Positions 1-8,891 of a stretch of 64,000 nucleotides of DNA are shown piece by piece. How positions within the stretch are numbered: position 1 is the first letter of the stretch; every line of letters begins with the position of its first letter. The DNA is from JBMNGH01 sp050949725 (GTDB taxonomy: Bacteria; Bacillota; Thermosediminibacteria; Thermosediminibacterales; Tepidanaerobacteraceae), in contig JBMNGH010000011.1 of the NCBI GenBank assembly GCA_050949725.1, positions 310,001-374,000 of the forward strand. The letters run 5' to 3'. Under the pieces are notes generated by a model, which was given only the letters and a program-made list of their open reading frames with translations, had not been told where the DNA came from and did no database searches. The position numbers and the translations under genes are program-made.

Positions 1-212
1 ACGGTGCTTTGCCCAGTTTTCAAGATCCCGTGCGCTATACCTTTGCACACGGTGGTAAAGACAACTACCCATTCCCGGTGCAACGAGCTGACATAGCTCA
101 CTCCCTGGAGGTTTTGCGCACAGCTATAACTAAAGCTAAGCTGGGAGAGAAGGACAAGTTGCAGGCCTTAAGAAAACTGGCCAAAAAGGAAGAGCAGATG
201 GCCATTTGTTAA
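1..212 (+). CDS. DUF763 family protein, C-terminal fragment
   Basis: The frame is open from base 3 at the window edge and stops at TAA 210-212, so only about 69 C-terminal residues are present and the true start lies outside the window. The peptide contains a stretch beginning PSFQDPVRYTFAHGGKD followed by a proline-rich YPFPV segment; this is the conserved carboxyl end of DUF763 proteins as I recall them. The last 30 residues are Lys/Glu-rich helix. The function of DUF763 is not established; some members are annotated only as conserved nuclease-like or helix-hairpin-helix proteins. An internal TTG at 9 is not a real start. Confidence 0.7.
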   Translation, partial: GALPSFQDPVRYTFAHGGKDNYPFPVQRADIAHSLEVLRTAITKAKLGEKDKLQALRKLAKKEEQMAIC

Positions 213-224
213 ATCTAAGTGCAA

Positions 225-257
225 TGAGGAAACCGGTTTACAAATGTCGGTTTCTCA
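225..257 (+). terminator. Hairpin after DUF763 gene
   Basis: TGAGGAAACCG (225-235) pairs with CGGTTTCTCA (248-257) apart from one bulged base, 13 bases after the stop codon. It is followed by a moderately T-rich stretch. It could serve both this gene and the convergent lipoprotein gene. Confidence 0.5.
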
Positions 258-315
258 TCACTTTCATCCTTTTAGTATTTCAGTATTTTTCAATGCCCGA
301 ATGCTAAAAAGTATA

Positions 316-1632
316 TTAACTGAACATCTTTTCAAGTAGCCAGCTGTCGTTTTCCTTAAGCATTTTAACTTCTATGGTAATCTCCTCTCTACCTGCGGGT
401 GAATCGTCGACCGTGTAGATTTTTATAGTTGCTTCGGTTTCGCTTATATCGTTTAGCTCATAGCGGTAATTATTCCAGTCAACATAATATCCCATTCCCG
501 CATCTTTGTATATATCGCCGTACAGCTTGCCGTCCTTTTCAATATACCGCTCGGTACCCATAAGGGCGTCGGCTTCTTCTTTCACATATATGCCTCTTAT
601 ATAATTATCCAGGTCCGAAAATGTCGTAAATCTATTATCTTTTACAGGGAATATGGACTGGTCTTCAGAAATTATTTCGGGCATTTCCAAAGGGAGCATA
701 GAAAGTCCGAATATATTATAGAAAACTTCCTTGTTTGCTTCTATCAGTTTTCCCGCCTGTAGGTAAGCGTCTCTTTCATGGTCATTCGGTTCAATAGGAA
801 CTATTTCGATTGAGAGATCTACTGCCTTACTGTAGGGAAGGTCAAATATGGGGATACCAGCGGCATAAGGAGCTATGGCGTAAGGTTGGAAGTAAAATAT
901 TAAGCCTTCAGGGGAAAGGACAAAGTCATCCTCCGAATAATAATTCTTCACATTTTCCTCGTAGTTTTCGAAGTAATACTTTTCTTTGTCTTTGGAGTCC
1001 TCAATCTGCTCAATTACGATTTCATAAACCTTTTCTAAGCTTTCTTCTTTACTTAGCCCAAGAATATCAGATAAAGCAAGTTTTTTGCCGGTTTTGACAT
1101 CAAAGCTTACAGAGGACCAGTAGCTTAGAGGATGTGCTCCCCCAGTGTTTTCAAATTCGAGATTCAAAACTGACAGCAGGTTGTTGTAGTTGTAGTAAAT
1201 AGTTGATTCTCTTTGAAAGACTAAGGGGTGAAAATCGAATTCACCTTCCTCGGCAGCCTTTTTTGCCTCCAAAGCGGCTTTTTTTCCCTCAGACATGACA
1301 GTTGTTACTAAACGTTGGATTTGTGATTCATAATAATCGTTGATAGCGGTAATACCCTCTTCATTATCAGGATTAGCAATGTAAGGATAGGAGAACTTGA
1401 AACTGACAAGTTCGGTTCCATCATCATCTTTTATAGTTTGGCTGTGTACTTTAAAGGAAATATCTAAAGGGGCTGACTTTTTATCAGAAGATGAGCTTTC
1501 GTTTTGTGTAGGAGTTGATTCTTTTTCTGATGATGCAGCATCCTTGGGGCCAGAATTACCACAGCTGGAAAAAAAGAAGGTTATTAAGGATATAACAAGA
1601 ACTATCATTAGTATTCTCACGAAACTTTTCAT
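316..1632 (-). CDS. Lipoprotein with DUF4163/DUF3298 (RsiV-like) domains
   Basis: The 438-residue product starts with a hydrophobic signal segment and a lipobox ending in Cys24 (FFFSSC), followed by a low-complexity Ser/Lys/Glu linker, so it should be a lipoprotein anchored on the outer face of the membrane. Residues ~60-180 resemble the DUF4163 fold and ~185-275 the DUF3298 fold; the GGAHP motif near residue 163 and the segment FDVKTGKKLALSDIL are typical of this pair. The same fold forms the extracytoplasmic part of the anti-sigma factor RsiV, but there is no cytoplasmic anti-sigma domain here, so a regulatory role is not implied. The C-terminal ~120 residues are unassigned. Monocistronic. 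Confidence 0.75.
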   Translation of the reverse strand: MKSFVRILMIVLVISLITFFFSSCGNSGPKDAASSEKESTPTQNESSSSDKKSAPLDISFKVHSQTIKDDDGTELVSFKFSYPYIANPDNEEGITAINDYYESQIQRLVTTVMSEGKKAALEAKKAAEEGEFDFHPLVFQRESTIYYNYNNLLSVLNLEFENTGGAHPLSYWSSVSFDVKTGKKLALSDILGLSKEESLEKVYEIVIEQIEDSKDKEKYYFENYEENVKNYYSEDDFVLSPEGLIFYFQPYAIAPYAAGIPIFDLPYSKAVDLSIEIVPIEPNDHERDAYLQAGKLIEANKEVFYNIFGLSMLPLEMPEIISEDQSIFPVKDNRFTTFSDLDNYIRGIYVKEEADALMGTERYIEKDGKLYGDIYKDAGMGYYVDWNNYRYELNDISETEATIKIYTVDDSPAGREEITIEVKMLKENDSWLLEKMFS

Positions 1633-2072
1633 CTAATAACATTCCTCCATTTAATTTTCTATTATTAATATGGCTTACCAGATGTATTCGTGTTAGATAA
1701 TTTCTATGTAAAAATAAAAATCCCTTTTCTTTATTTTATTATCAATTGTAGGGGCCGCTGGAAACCTAAGAGGATAAATAAAAGGAGGGGTGTTTTGGCC
1801 AGGTACACTAAAAATGCCACATCAGCTATGCTGGGAGCTTATATTACGTGACGTGATTAAAAATAAAATGTATTCGTAACAAAAACTGGGATATAATAAA
1901 AGACTTATCATTCAGGTATAAACAAATTCTTCTTGCAAGGAGGAAAAATTATTAATTGATATATATCCAAATATATCCAACTTTTGAACTAGCCTAAGAA
2001 GACAGTGAGACGTTAACGCTTAGAGCTGGTAAAATGGTTATTGTGGAGCATAGAAGGCAAAGGGGGAATAAA
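1633..2072. other. Intergenic region with 18-residue ORF
   Basis: This 440-bp gap separates the divergent lipoprotein and 3-hydroxyacyl-CoA dehydrogenase genes. At 1781-1790 there is a strong ribosome-binding site (AAAGGAGGGG) followed by TTG at 1795 and an open frame of 18 codons ending TGA 1849-1851 (LARYTKNATSAMLGAYIT). It may be a leader peptide, a remnant of a larger gene, or chance. An A/T-rich segment at 1885-1900 contains a possible -10 box (ATAATA). No RNA fold was recognised. Confidence 0.3.
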
Positions 2073-3020
2073 GTGCAGGCACAAATAAAAAAAATTGGAA
2101 TTGCAGGGGCAGGGACCATGGGAGCTGCTTTCGCTCATATTTTTGCTGAATCAGGTTTTTTTGTCACATTGTATGGCACCAAAGAAAGTTCCCTAGCACG
2201 AGCAAGAAAAATTATTGAAACCAATCAAAATAACATGTTAAGAGAAGGGCTGTTTGACTCGGATGTGGTTAAAGATTCCCGTGACAGAATTACATTTACG
2301 ACTGAACTTAAGGATTTGCAGGATATGGATTTTATTCTGGAAGCGATTGTTGAAGACCTGAAGATAAAGCAGAAATTTTGGGGAGAAATCAGTCGGTTGG
2401 TAGAAGAAAGTACCCTAATGGCCACCAATACTTCAGGCTTAAGCATAACTAAGCTTTCCGAAAGTGTTGTAAATAAAAGAAGTTTTGCTGGTATGCATTG
2501 GTGGAATCCACCCCATCTCATCCCGCTCGTTGAAATAATCAGAGGAGAACAAACTGCGGATGAAACAATACAAACCCTAGTTAAATTAGCAAGGCATTTG
2601 AATAAAAAGCCGGTGGTTGTAAACAAAGACGTGCCGGGGTTTATCGGTAATAGATTGCAATATGCCTTGCTCCGGGAAGCCCTGCATATTGTGGAAGAAG
2701 GAATCGCCACAGAAAAAGATGTGGATGATGCAATGAAATACGGTTTGGGATTTAGATATGCCGGATTAGGTCCCATAGAAACCGTAGATCTGGGTGGAGT
2801 TGATGTATTTAATAAGGTTGGTGCTTATTTATTTAGAGAGTTAAACAGCAGCCCCGAATTGCCTAAAAAAATGCGTAAACTTTACGAGCAAGGTGATTAC
2901 GGTATTAAAACTGGCAGAGGTTTTTATGATTATTCTCAAGGCAAGGATAAAGAAGTCTTACAAAAAAGAGATGCACATTTTGTCAAAATGCTAAAACATA
3001 TCTACAAAGTAAATTTATAG
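2073..3020 (+). CDS. 3-hydroxyacyl-CoA dehydrogenase (HBD family)
   Basis: Catalyses NAD(P)-dependent interconversion of 3-hydroxyacyl-CoA and 3-oxoacyl-CoA, the second oxidation step of beta-oxidation or the 3-hydroxybutyryl-CoA step of butyrate metabolism. Residues 9-14 (GAGTMG) form the Rossmann dinucleotide loop; the catalytic histidine-glutamate neighbourhood is visible as GMHWWNPPHLIPLVEI, and NRLQYALLREAL begins the dimerising C-terminal domain. GTG 2073 is preferred because AGGGGG sits eight bases upstream; the longer ATG 2034 frame lacks a site. The product of 315 residues is a little longer than the usual ~280. It stands alone, without thiolase or crotonase neighbours, so its physiological substrate is open. 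GMHWWNP rather than GxHFFNP suggests a divergent substrate pocket. Confidence 0.85.
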   Translation: MQAQIKKIGIAGAGTMGAAFAHIFAESGFFVTLYGTKESSLARARKIIETNQNNMLREGLFDSDVVKDSRDRITFTTELKDLQDMDFILEAIVEDLKIKQKFWGEISRLVEESTLMATNTSGLSITKLSESVVNKRSFAGMHWWNPPHLIPLVEIIRGEQTADETIQTLVKLARHLNKKPVVVNKDVPGFIGNRLQYALLREALHIVEEGIATEKDVDDAMKYGLGFRYAGLGPIETVDLGGVDVFNKVGAYLFRELNSSPELPKKMRKLYEQGDYGIKTGRGFYDYSQGKDKEVLQKRDAHFVKMLKHIYKVNL

Positions 3021-3073
3021 GGAAGTAAGCTTGCATTACACAATAGTTGCTCTATTATGTTGAAGTTTTTTGC

Positions 3074-3112
3074 GACACCTCCATAGAAGTATATATTTGA
3101 AATGGAGGTGTC
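3074..3112 (+). terminator. Terminator-like hairpin after 3-hydroxyacyl-CoA dehydrogenase
   Basis: GACACCTCCAT (3074-3084) and ATGGAGGTGTC (3102-3112) form a perfect 11-bp stem with a 17-base loop, then TTATTATATAA. Likely ends transcription of the upstream gene. Confidence 0.6.
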
Positions 3113-3259
3113 TTATTATATAATGGAAAACGATGGAATTGCTTGTTTGATTTACTGTACTGATTCAGCCAAGTGAAATTTTTAGGTTAGACTGTTAATA
3201 GTAGTTTTACCAAGCGGATTAATTTATTGAATAGTTGATGAAATCAGAATTTCCAGGCA

Positions 3260-3721
3260 TTAATAATGGTCCTCGGCATCTCTTTTAGTTTTGTGGACGG
3301 TGCCGAATGGATGTTCAGGTGGTGCATAAATGGAGTACAATTTAAGAGGTTGACGACCTGTGTTAATTACATTGTGCCATTTGCCGGCAGGAATAATTAC
3401 TACATAATTATCACGTATTCTTCTTCGGAAATCCCAGTTATATCTATTATCCCCCATCATAACTACACCTTCACCTTGTTCAATGCGTATAAATTGATCG
3501 ACGTCAGGATGCATCTCCAAGCCTATATCATCTCCTACATCAATGCTCATCAATGTAATCTGGAAATATTCCCCAGTCCATAAAGCTATTCGAAAATTAT
3601 TGTTTTGTAAAACGGCATTCTCAATATTAACCACAAAGGGGTAAGGACCATAATCTCTCAGCGGAATATACTGCTTCCAAAAGCCCGGAGGATATGGCTC
3701 TTGTCTATCGTGATTAGACAA
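3260..3721 (-). CDS. Cupin domain protein
   Basis: A 153-residue single-domain protein with a recognisable cupin core: the first motif region includes GLEMHPDVDQFIRIEQGEGVVMMG and the second PAGKWHNVINTG, supplying His/Glu metal ligands. Cupins of this short type are beta-barrel metal-binding proteins with many different roles (isomerases, dioxygenases, sugar or small-molecule binding), and nothing in the neighbourhood fixes the substrate. TTG 3721 has AAAGGAG about nine bases upstream; the alternative TTG 3730 is too close to that site. Monocistronic. Confidence 0.75.
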   Translation of the reverse strand: MSNHDRQEPYPPGFWKQYIPLRDYGPYPFVVNIENAVLQNNNFRIALWTGEYFQITLMSIDVGDDIGLEMHPDVDQFIRIEQGEGVVMMGDNRYNWDFRRRIRDNYVVIIPAGKWHNVINTGRQPLKLYSIYAPPEHPFGTVHKTKRDAEDHY

Positions 3722-3955
3722 CTTGCACAAACTCCTTTCACTGTTTTTGATATATTATATTTGCTTATTGTAATAAGTGTTCATTTTTAGGAGATTCTAT
3801 TTACCTACAAAGTTTAGTGTCAAATTCTAGGTCCTACGGCAATCAATTCTTGTTAACAAACAATATGTTAACTAAAAGAGAATAATATTCCAATCAGATA
3901 GCTGACGAGGTAATAGGACAGACGAGAGGTGTAAAGATGGAAAAACCTTATTAAT

Positions 3956-4301
3956 ATGTTTATTATAATGACGACAAGTATTTCCCTTCGGAAACGCGAA
4001 TTTACAATGCTAAAATCGGTAGGGATAACGCCAAAAGGTTTCAGTAAGATGCTGAACTATGAGAGTTTTTTTTATGGAATAAATGCATTGTTATACGGGC
4101 TTCCCATCAGCATTGCAGTAATGTATTTAATTCACCGGTCGCTGATGTATACCTTTAAATATGGTTTTACACTGCCCTGGGCAAGTATTGTCCATGTAAT
4201 TATTAGCTGTATTTATAATAGTAGGTTCGGCAATGCTTTACTTCAGCAGTAAAGTTAAAAAAGAAAACATCATTAATGCACTAAAACAGGAGAATATATA
4301 G
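3956..4301 (+). pseudogene. FtsX-like ABC permease, C-terminal remnant
   Basis: Residues encoded from 3956 (TSISLRKREFTMLKSVG, then YESFFYGINALLYGLPISI) match the last two membrane segments of FtsX/MacB-type permeases of the BceB class. The frame is lost near 4200-4220; the expected tail continues in another frame from 4220 (VGSAMLYFSSKVKK), and a second shift at a run of seven A at 4256-4262 is needed to reach the natural end ENIINALKQENI with TAG at 4299-4301. The whole N-terminal part and the partner ATPase are absent. This is a truncated gene; the A7 shift alone could be a sequencing indel, the truncation cannot. Confidence 0.75.
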
Positions 4302-4334
4302 GGTTAGATTCAAACCCAGATTTTGTATAAAGTG

Positions 4335-4754
4335 TTATGGTTTTATATCTGATATGTCATAGGTGAACTCTACAAGCCACTTATTCATGAATATAGGTAT
4401 ATCACACCTTAAGGCAAGGGCCATGGCATCACTAGGTCTGGAATCCAGCACTATTGTTTGATCCTTCTGCTTTATATGTATTTCAGCAGTATAAGCATTA
4501 CCTTTCATGCTAGTAATAACTACTTTGTCCGGAACTCCACCCAATTTTTCTATAGCATTTTTTAAGAGATCTGGAGTCATGGGCCGAGGTGGTGTTACCC
4601 CTTGGATAGGCATAGCTATGTTATGGGCTTCTTGTGCACCTACAACCATTGGGAGCACCATTTTTTCTTCTTGTTTATCCACTAAAAGTACTGTAAAATT
4701 ACCACTCATATCTACCGTAACTGTTTTAACTATTAATTCAATCATATTATTCAC
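4335..4754 (-). CDS. Bifunctional nuclease family protein (DUF151)
   Basis: A 139-residue protein carrying the DUF151 domain: the segments MVLPMVVGAQEAHNIAM, TPDLLKNAIEKLG and LDSRPSDAMALALR are characteristic. The plant and Thermotoga relatives are described as having RNase and DNase activity, but the bacterial role is poorly defined. The start is placed at GTG 4754 because GGAGGTGG lies eight bases upstream; the longer frame to 4796 has no site and begins with an atypical hydrophobic stretch. Monocistronic, convergent with the FtsX remnant. Confidence 0.85.
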   Translation of the reverse strand: MNNMIELIVKTVTVDMSGNFTVLLVDKQEEKMVLPMVVGAQEAHNIAMPIQGVTPPRPMTPDLLKNAIEKLGGVPDKVVITSMKGNAYTAEIHIKQKDQTIVLDSRPSDAMALALRCDIPIFMNKWLVEFTYDISDIKP

Positions 4755-5040
4755 ATTATCCACCTCCATAAAAAAGGAGATAAAATATTTTGTCAAATCT
4801 ATTATACCATATATATGCGAGCAAATTCCAAATCTCTAAATCCTCATGATTTGTTGTATTTATTAGAAACAAAGGAAAGTCTGTGTTCTTTTCGATAAAA
4901 GTCCCTTAACTTGCTGTGCATATGCTATAATTATTAAATGCAAAAGGCAAAGCTGATTTGGGGTGTAGAAATGTCTTTAACACATAAGGACCTAATTATA
5001 TATATTAAGGAATTTACCTTAGGTGGGGAAAATATAAGTC

Positions 5041-5957
5041 GATATAAATCCCCTTAGACAAATCCTCACGAAGCCAAGGATTTTTGTTCCTGACATTAAG
5101 GACGTTGCTGACAGGCTCGACAAAATTCCTTACGAAAAGAAGGCAAGGGCAGAGCTTGATCTATCTATGTTCTACCATCCGGATACTGAAGGGGAAATAG
5201 TGTCGCTTAGGAACTATTTAAAAGAGCGCAGACTTGAAGAAAGAGAAGATGCCTTGGACAAATGGATCAGGATGGTGGCTACAAACCGCCTTACTGCCAC
5301 TCTCGAGGTTTCTTTTCTGTTTATACCCTACCCCCGAACCAGGCGGTAACTCCGGAAAGGCAAATAAAAATCAACATTGAAAGGAAGCAGAAACCCGAGT
5401 ACAGGGATACCAAAGAGCTTATCATCAGAAAATCAAAAAGCCTTATACGGAATCTAAAAAAATATGAAATCGAAAAGCTGTACAAATGCCGGCATATCTG
5501 GCATTTTTCTTAATAAAGATGCCAGATATACGGAGGAAATACCCGACGCTTCCATAAGTCTTACGGTTACATCGCCTCCATTTTTGGACGTGGTACAGTA
5601 TGACAAGGACAATTGGCTCAGATGCTGGTTCAACGGCATTGATGCCGATGAAATCGCAAGTAAAATAACCATGTCAAAAACCATAGAAGAATGGTCCGCT
5701 GTGATGCAGGAGGTTTTTTATGAGCTTTATAGGGTAACAAAAAGCGGGGGCTGGCTTGCATTTGAAGTAGGGGAGGTAAAGGGAGGAAAGCTCAAGCTGG
5801 ATGAGTATGTTGTGCCCTTAGGTATAAGGGCAGGGTTTATTGTTTTGGAATCATAGTAAACCTACAGGAGTTTACAAAGACCTCTAATATATGGGGAGTA
5901 CAAAACAATAAGTTTGGGACAAACACAAACAGGATCGTGCTTTTCTGCAAAGAGTAG
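5041..5957 (+). pseudogene. Degraded DNA (N4/N6-type) methyltransferase
   Basis: Pieces of one SAM-dependent DNA methylase lie in successive frames. 5041-~5300: IFVPDIKDVADRLDKI, then YHPDTEGEIVSLRNYL and WIRMVATNRLT. ~5300-5460, next frame: GFFSVYTLPPNQAVTPERQ and RDTKELIIRKSKSLIR. ~5500-5855: catalytic motif IV as TSPPFLDVV, then DNWLRCWFNGID and GGWLAFEVGEVKGGK. ~5870-5957: QEFTKTSNIWGVQNN and NTNRIVLF, ending TAG 5955-5957. At least three frameshifts separate the parts, so no full enzyme can be made. An in-phase start is not visible; ATG 4971 with GGGGTG upstream opens a short frame that may be the original N terminus. No restriction endonuclease gene is adjacent, so it was probably an orphan or a remnant of a lost system. 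Confidence 0.8.
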
Positions 5958-6082
5958 GGTTATAAGGCTCATATTTATGCGGGAATATATTATGCTCAAA
6001 AGACAGGCGGGTTGCATATTTTGCCTGGTTTGCAGTCATATTATAAATGTAGTGATGAATTTATGAAAAATGGAGGATACAG

Positions 6083-6673
6083 ATGGTCATAAGGGGAAGC
6101 AAGACATACGAAAATTTAATGAGGGCATTTGCTGGAGAAAGCCAGGCAAGGAATCGGTACAATATAGCCACTTCCATTGCTAAAAAAGAAGGCTTTTATG
6201 TAGTTGCATCGGTATTTGATAATACTGCAGACCAGGAAAGGGCTCATGGGAAAGTCTTCTATCAATTGCTTAAAGAGTTCGCTGGCGACAATATTAGTAT
6301 TTCAGGAGCATATCCTGTTGATTATTATGATAACACTGCAAAGACTCTTAGGTCTGCACAGCATAATGAGCTTGAAGAATGGGAAAAAGTATATAGGAGC
6401 TTTGGTATAGTAGCAAAAGAAGAGGGTTTTACAGAAGTTGCCGGGATTTTTGAGCGCATCGCAAATATTGAAAAGGTCCATGCAGATAGATTTACAAGGC
6501 TGGCTGATGAAATAGAAAGTGGAACCATTTTCAAGAAAGATGAAGAAATTCCATGGATATGCACAGTTTGCGGTAATATCCATGTAGGCAAAGAACCTCC
6601 GGAAGTTTGTAATGTTTGTCAACATCCAAAAGGATTTTATATGCCCTTTTCTGAATCCTTTGCAGAATCATGA
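6083..6673 (+). CDS. rbr: Rubrerythrin
   Basis: NADH-linked peroxidase of anaerobes that reduces hydrogen peroxide through a diiron centre; cytosolic. Residues ~1-145 are the four-helix ferritin-like domain with the expected Glu/His ligands (FAGESQARNRY, ADQERAHGKVF, HNELEEWE, IANIEKVHADRF). The C-terminal rubredoxin domain is shown by CTVCGNIHVG and CNVCQHPKGFY (about residues 160-182), the four cysteines binding one iron. Length 196 fits the family. GGAGG lies eight bases before ATG 6083. A Fur/PerR-type regulator and a rubredoxin-like protein are at 22.3 kb but not adjacent. Confidence 0.95.
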   Translation: MVIRGSKTYENLMRAFAGESQARNRYNIATSIAKKEGFYVVASVFDNTADQERAHGKVFYQLLKEFAGDNISISGAYPVDYYDNTAKTLRSAQHNELEEWEKVYRSFGIVAKEEGFTEVAGIFERIANIEKVHADRFTRLADEIESGTIFKKDEEIPWICTVCGNIHVGKEPPEVCNVCQHPKGFYMPFSESFAES

Positions 6674-6699
6674 CCACCCGTTTACGAGTGGTCATGATT
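6667..6699. terminator. Bidirectional hairpin between rubrerythrin and blaR1-like gene
   Basis: AATCATGACCAC (6667-6678) and GTGGTCATGATT (6688-6699) form a perfect 12-bp stem overlapping the rubrerythrin stop codon. No long T run follows on the plus strand, so efficiency is uncertain. It sits between convergent genes. Confidence 0.5.
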
Positions 6700-6725
6700 A
6701 GCGTTTAATCTTGTGTACATCAGTA

Positions 6726-8366
6726 TTATTTTTTGATGCTTTCGGAATTCCACCAACTGGCATCAGGAGCTCCGCCAGTCATAAAGCCTTCCACATACCA
6801 ACCATGTTCTCCCTTTACAAGCCATAACCAACGTGTGGAGATGCCTTTTTCAAAAGCGGAATTTCCGCCATCTTCAATATCTAGTTGTAACTCATAACAA
6901 GCCTTATTTTCCCGAATATCTTCCCTGATTACTTTTACATCAATAATTTTTATCGTATCCCAAATATCCTGGCCGGCCGGATCAAAGGGCGCTTCATGGG
7001 CGAGAGAAAGTAGTTTTAAATAATCACTTTCGAGAAGGCCTTCGACGTAAACTTCCATTGCCCTCTTAGCATTTGGCGCAAAATAATTTACTCGGTCCCA
7101 TTCAGCAATTTTTTCTATAGCAGATATTATGACTAGACGGTTGTTTTCTCGGCCAAAAGTAATTATCTCAGTTCGCTCATATTTTACCCCATCACTGTCA
7201 GCGAAATGGTAAGTGATAGTTGCCGTGTCTCTATGTATATCAATATCGTAGTCGACAACCCATGGGCTAGAACCTCCAATATTATAATTCCAGTCTTCAC
7301 CGGAACGCTTTTTTTGCTCAGCAACAAACTGCTCTTTCATGTTTTCAGACATGATTGCGTAACGGGATTTTCCATCCCGGGTTTTTAAAGCTTCTGCCCA
7401 GGTTTCAGCCTTCTGAATTTTTTCTGCATTACTATTACTTGGAACGGTTCTAGGATTTGTAATAAGCCCAAACCCAACAGTTAAAACTGCAATAGTTGCT
7501 ATAACAACAACCCAAAACCTCGGCTTTTTGTAATTTAAGATGTTTATGATTCGTCTTCTAACATTGTTCTCTCCAAAAGTAAGGGGACTAGCACCGATAA
7601 TTCTTCTACCTGTGGACATCATTAAAAGGGAAGTGGAATAATCCTTTTTAACCTCACTTCCCAGTTCTCTAATAACACTTTCATCACAGGATAGCTCCAT
7701 GTCTTCGGTCATAAGAAAAAAGGCAAGCCAAACTAGAGGGTTAAACCAGTGGATACTAAACACTATGAATGCTAAGAGCTTTGCCAGATGGTCGAGTCTT
7801 TTAATATGAGTTTGCTCATGCTTAATAATATAGGATTTCTCATGATTAGAAAGACCTGCCGGAAGATAAATCTTAGGTTTAGTAATACCAAAAACGAAAG
7901 GTGTTTTTAATCCAGTTAATTCATATACATTCTTAGAAACATGTTCTGCATTTTGCAATTTGATATATAACTCGACAGTTGTGTAGAAACTATATGTAAG
8001 TATCGCTAACATACCAAGCAGCCATACAATTTCACCTAGCTCAATCCAAAGTTGTATAGGCTTTCCATTAGTGTGGGCGACAGGTCCAGACAAAGAGTTG
8101 TTTGTCACTTGACCTGTTGACCTAATTTCCCTGGAAATTTGGGAGTATACAACGTTAGTAGGTACTGTTTGAGTATTGAAAGGTATGAGGCTAAATATGC
8201 TTTCAAATGAAAAAGGGGCTATTAGCCTAAATAGTACAATGAACCACAGTGCATAGGAGAAAAACTTAGGTGCTTTTTTAAGAAATATCCTAGCGACAAT
8301 AACAAACAGAATAACGTAGGAAGATGTAATGCTCATCTTCAGCACTTGTAAAAACAATTTATCCAC
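6726..8366 (-). CDS. M56 family (BlaR1/MecR1-type) membrane metallopeptidase
   Basis: The 546-residue protein has four predicted membrane segments in its first ~320 residues and a zinc protease motif HEQTH near residue 182 followed by ELSCDE, the signature of M56 peptidases that sense a signal and cleave a BlaI-type repressor. The extracellular part (from ~330) is not a penicillin-binding sensor: it lacks SxxK/KTG motifs and looks like one or two NTF2/cystatin-like domains, so the signal is unlikely to be a beta-lactam. GTG 8366 is used, with AAGGAGGG upstream, and it lies directly after the blaI stop, forming a two-gene unit read leftward. The cut repressor would be the product of the upstream gene. 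Confidence 0.85.
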   Translation of the reverse strand: MDKLFLQVLKMSITSSYVILFVIVARIFLKKAPKFFSYALWFIVLFRLIAPFSFESIFSLIPFNTQTVPTNVVYSQISREIRSTGQVTNNSLSGPVAHTNGKPIQLWIELGEIVWLLGMLAILTYSFYTTVELYIKLQNAEHVSKNVYELTGLKTPFVFGITKPKIYLPAGLSNHEKSYIIKHEQTHIKRLDHLAKLLAFIVFSIHWFNPLVWLAFFLMTEDMELSCDESVIRELGSEVKKDYSTSLLMMSTGRRIIGASPLTFGENNVRRRIINILNYKKPRFWVVVIATIAVLTVGFGLITNPRTVPSNSNAEKIQKAETWAEALKTRDGKSRYAIMSENMKEQFVAEQKKRSGEDWNYNIGGSSPWVVDYDIDIHRDTATITYHFADSDGVKYERTEIITFGRENNRLVIISAIEKIAEWDRVNYFAPNAKRAMEVYVEGLLESDYLKLLSLAHEAPFDPAGQDIWDTIKIIDVKVIREDIRENKACYELQLDIEDGGNSAFEKGISTRWLWLVKGEHGWYVEGFMTGGAPDASWWNSESIKK

Positions 8367-8368
8367 AA

Positions 8369-8731
8369 CTAGCCCTCCTTGTGTTCATGTATTAATTTCA
8401 GCAGTGCTGAAATCTCATCATCAGATAGCTTTGTATTTCTAGTAAAGGCAGCTAAAAACTTCGGCAAGGAACCCTCAAAGTTTTCTTTTACAAACTGCTT
8501 GCATTGCTTAGCGTAAAAATCATCTTTTTTTATGAGTGAAGATACTAGGCCGTTTCTATTTTGAAAAATGCCTTTGTTCTCCAATCGTTTTAACATAGTA
8601 TAAGTGGTTGATTTTTTCCAGTCAAACCTCTTTTTACATAGCTTCACCAATTCTCCCGAAGGAATTGGTTCGTTAGCCCAAATCAGGTCTGAGAGTTTCC
8701 CTTCCATCTCGGTAAGTTTATACGTTTTCAT
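8369..8731 (-). CDS. BlaI/MecI/CopY family repressor
   Basis: 120-residue winged-helix repressor. The segment LSDLIWANEPIPSGELVKLC then WKKSTTYTMLKRLENKG is the typical recognition helix region of BlaI; the C-terminal helices (residues ~75-120) form the dimer arm and contain the usual site for proteolytic inactivation. AAAGGAG precedes ATG 8731. Its stop is two bases before the M56 peptidase start, so the pair is translationally linked. A palindrome lies ~60 bases upstream and is the probable operator, giving autoregulation as in other BlaI/BlaR1 pairs. Confidence 0.9.
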   Translation of the reverse strand: MKTYKLTEMEGKLSDLIWANEPIPSGELVKLCKKRFDWKKSTTYTMLKRLENKGIFQNRNGLVSSLIKKDDFYAKQCKQFVKENFEGSLPKFLAAFTRNTKLSDDEISALLKLIHEHKEG

Positions 8732-8764
8732 TCTATCTATCTCCTTTTCAAAAGGTTTACATTT

Positions 8765-8803
8765 TGTAGACCTAGCTATATTTATAGTCTACTTCTTGTA
8801 GAC
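8765..8803. promoter_or_regulatory. Candidate BlaI operator
   Basis: GTCTAC (8787-8792) and GTAGAC (8798-8803) form a palindrome around TTCTT; a second TGTAGAC half-site is at 8765-8771 and can pair with the central GTCTA. BlaI/MecI operators are TACA/TGTA-type palindromes, and this one lies between the divergent blaI and yyaL-like genes, so both may be controlled. Confidence 0.55.
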
Positions 8804-8891
8804 CTGTTTGTCAAGAGATGTTATTTTAACTTTGCATACTGATTTCAAACCTTCATATACTAACAATAATGTTACAGAAGGATGTGATAAT

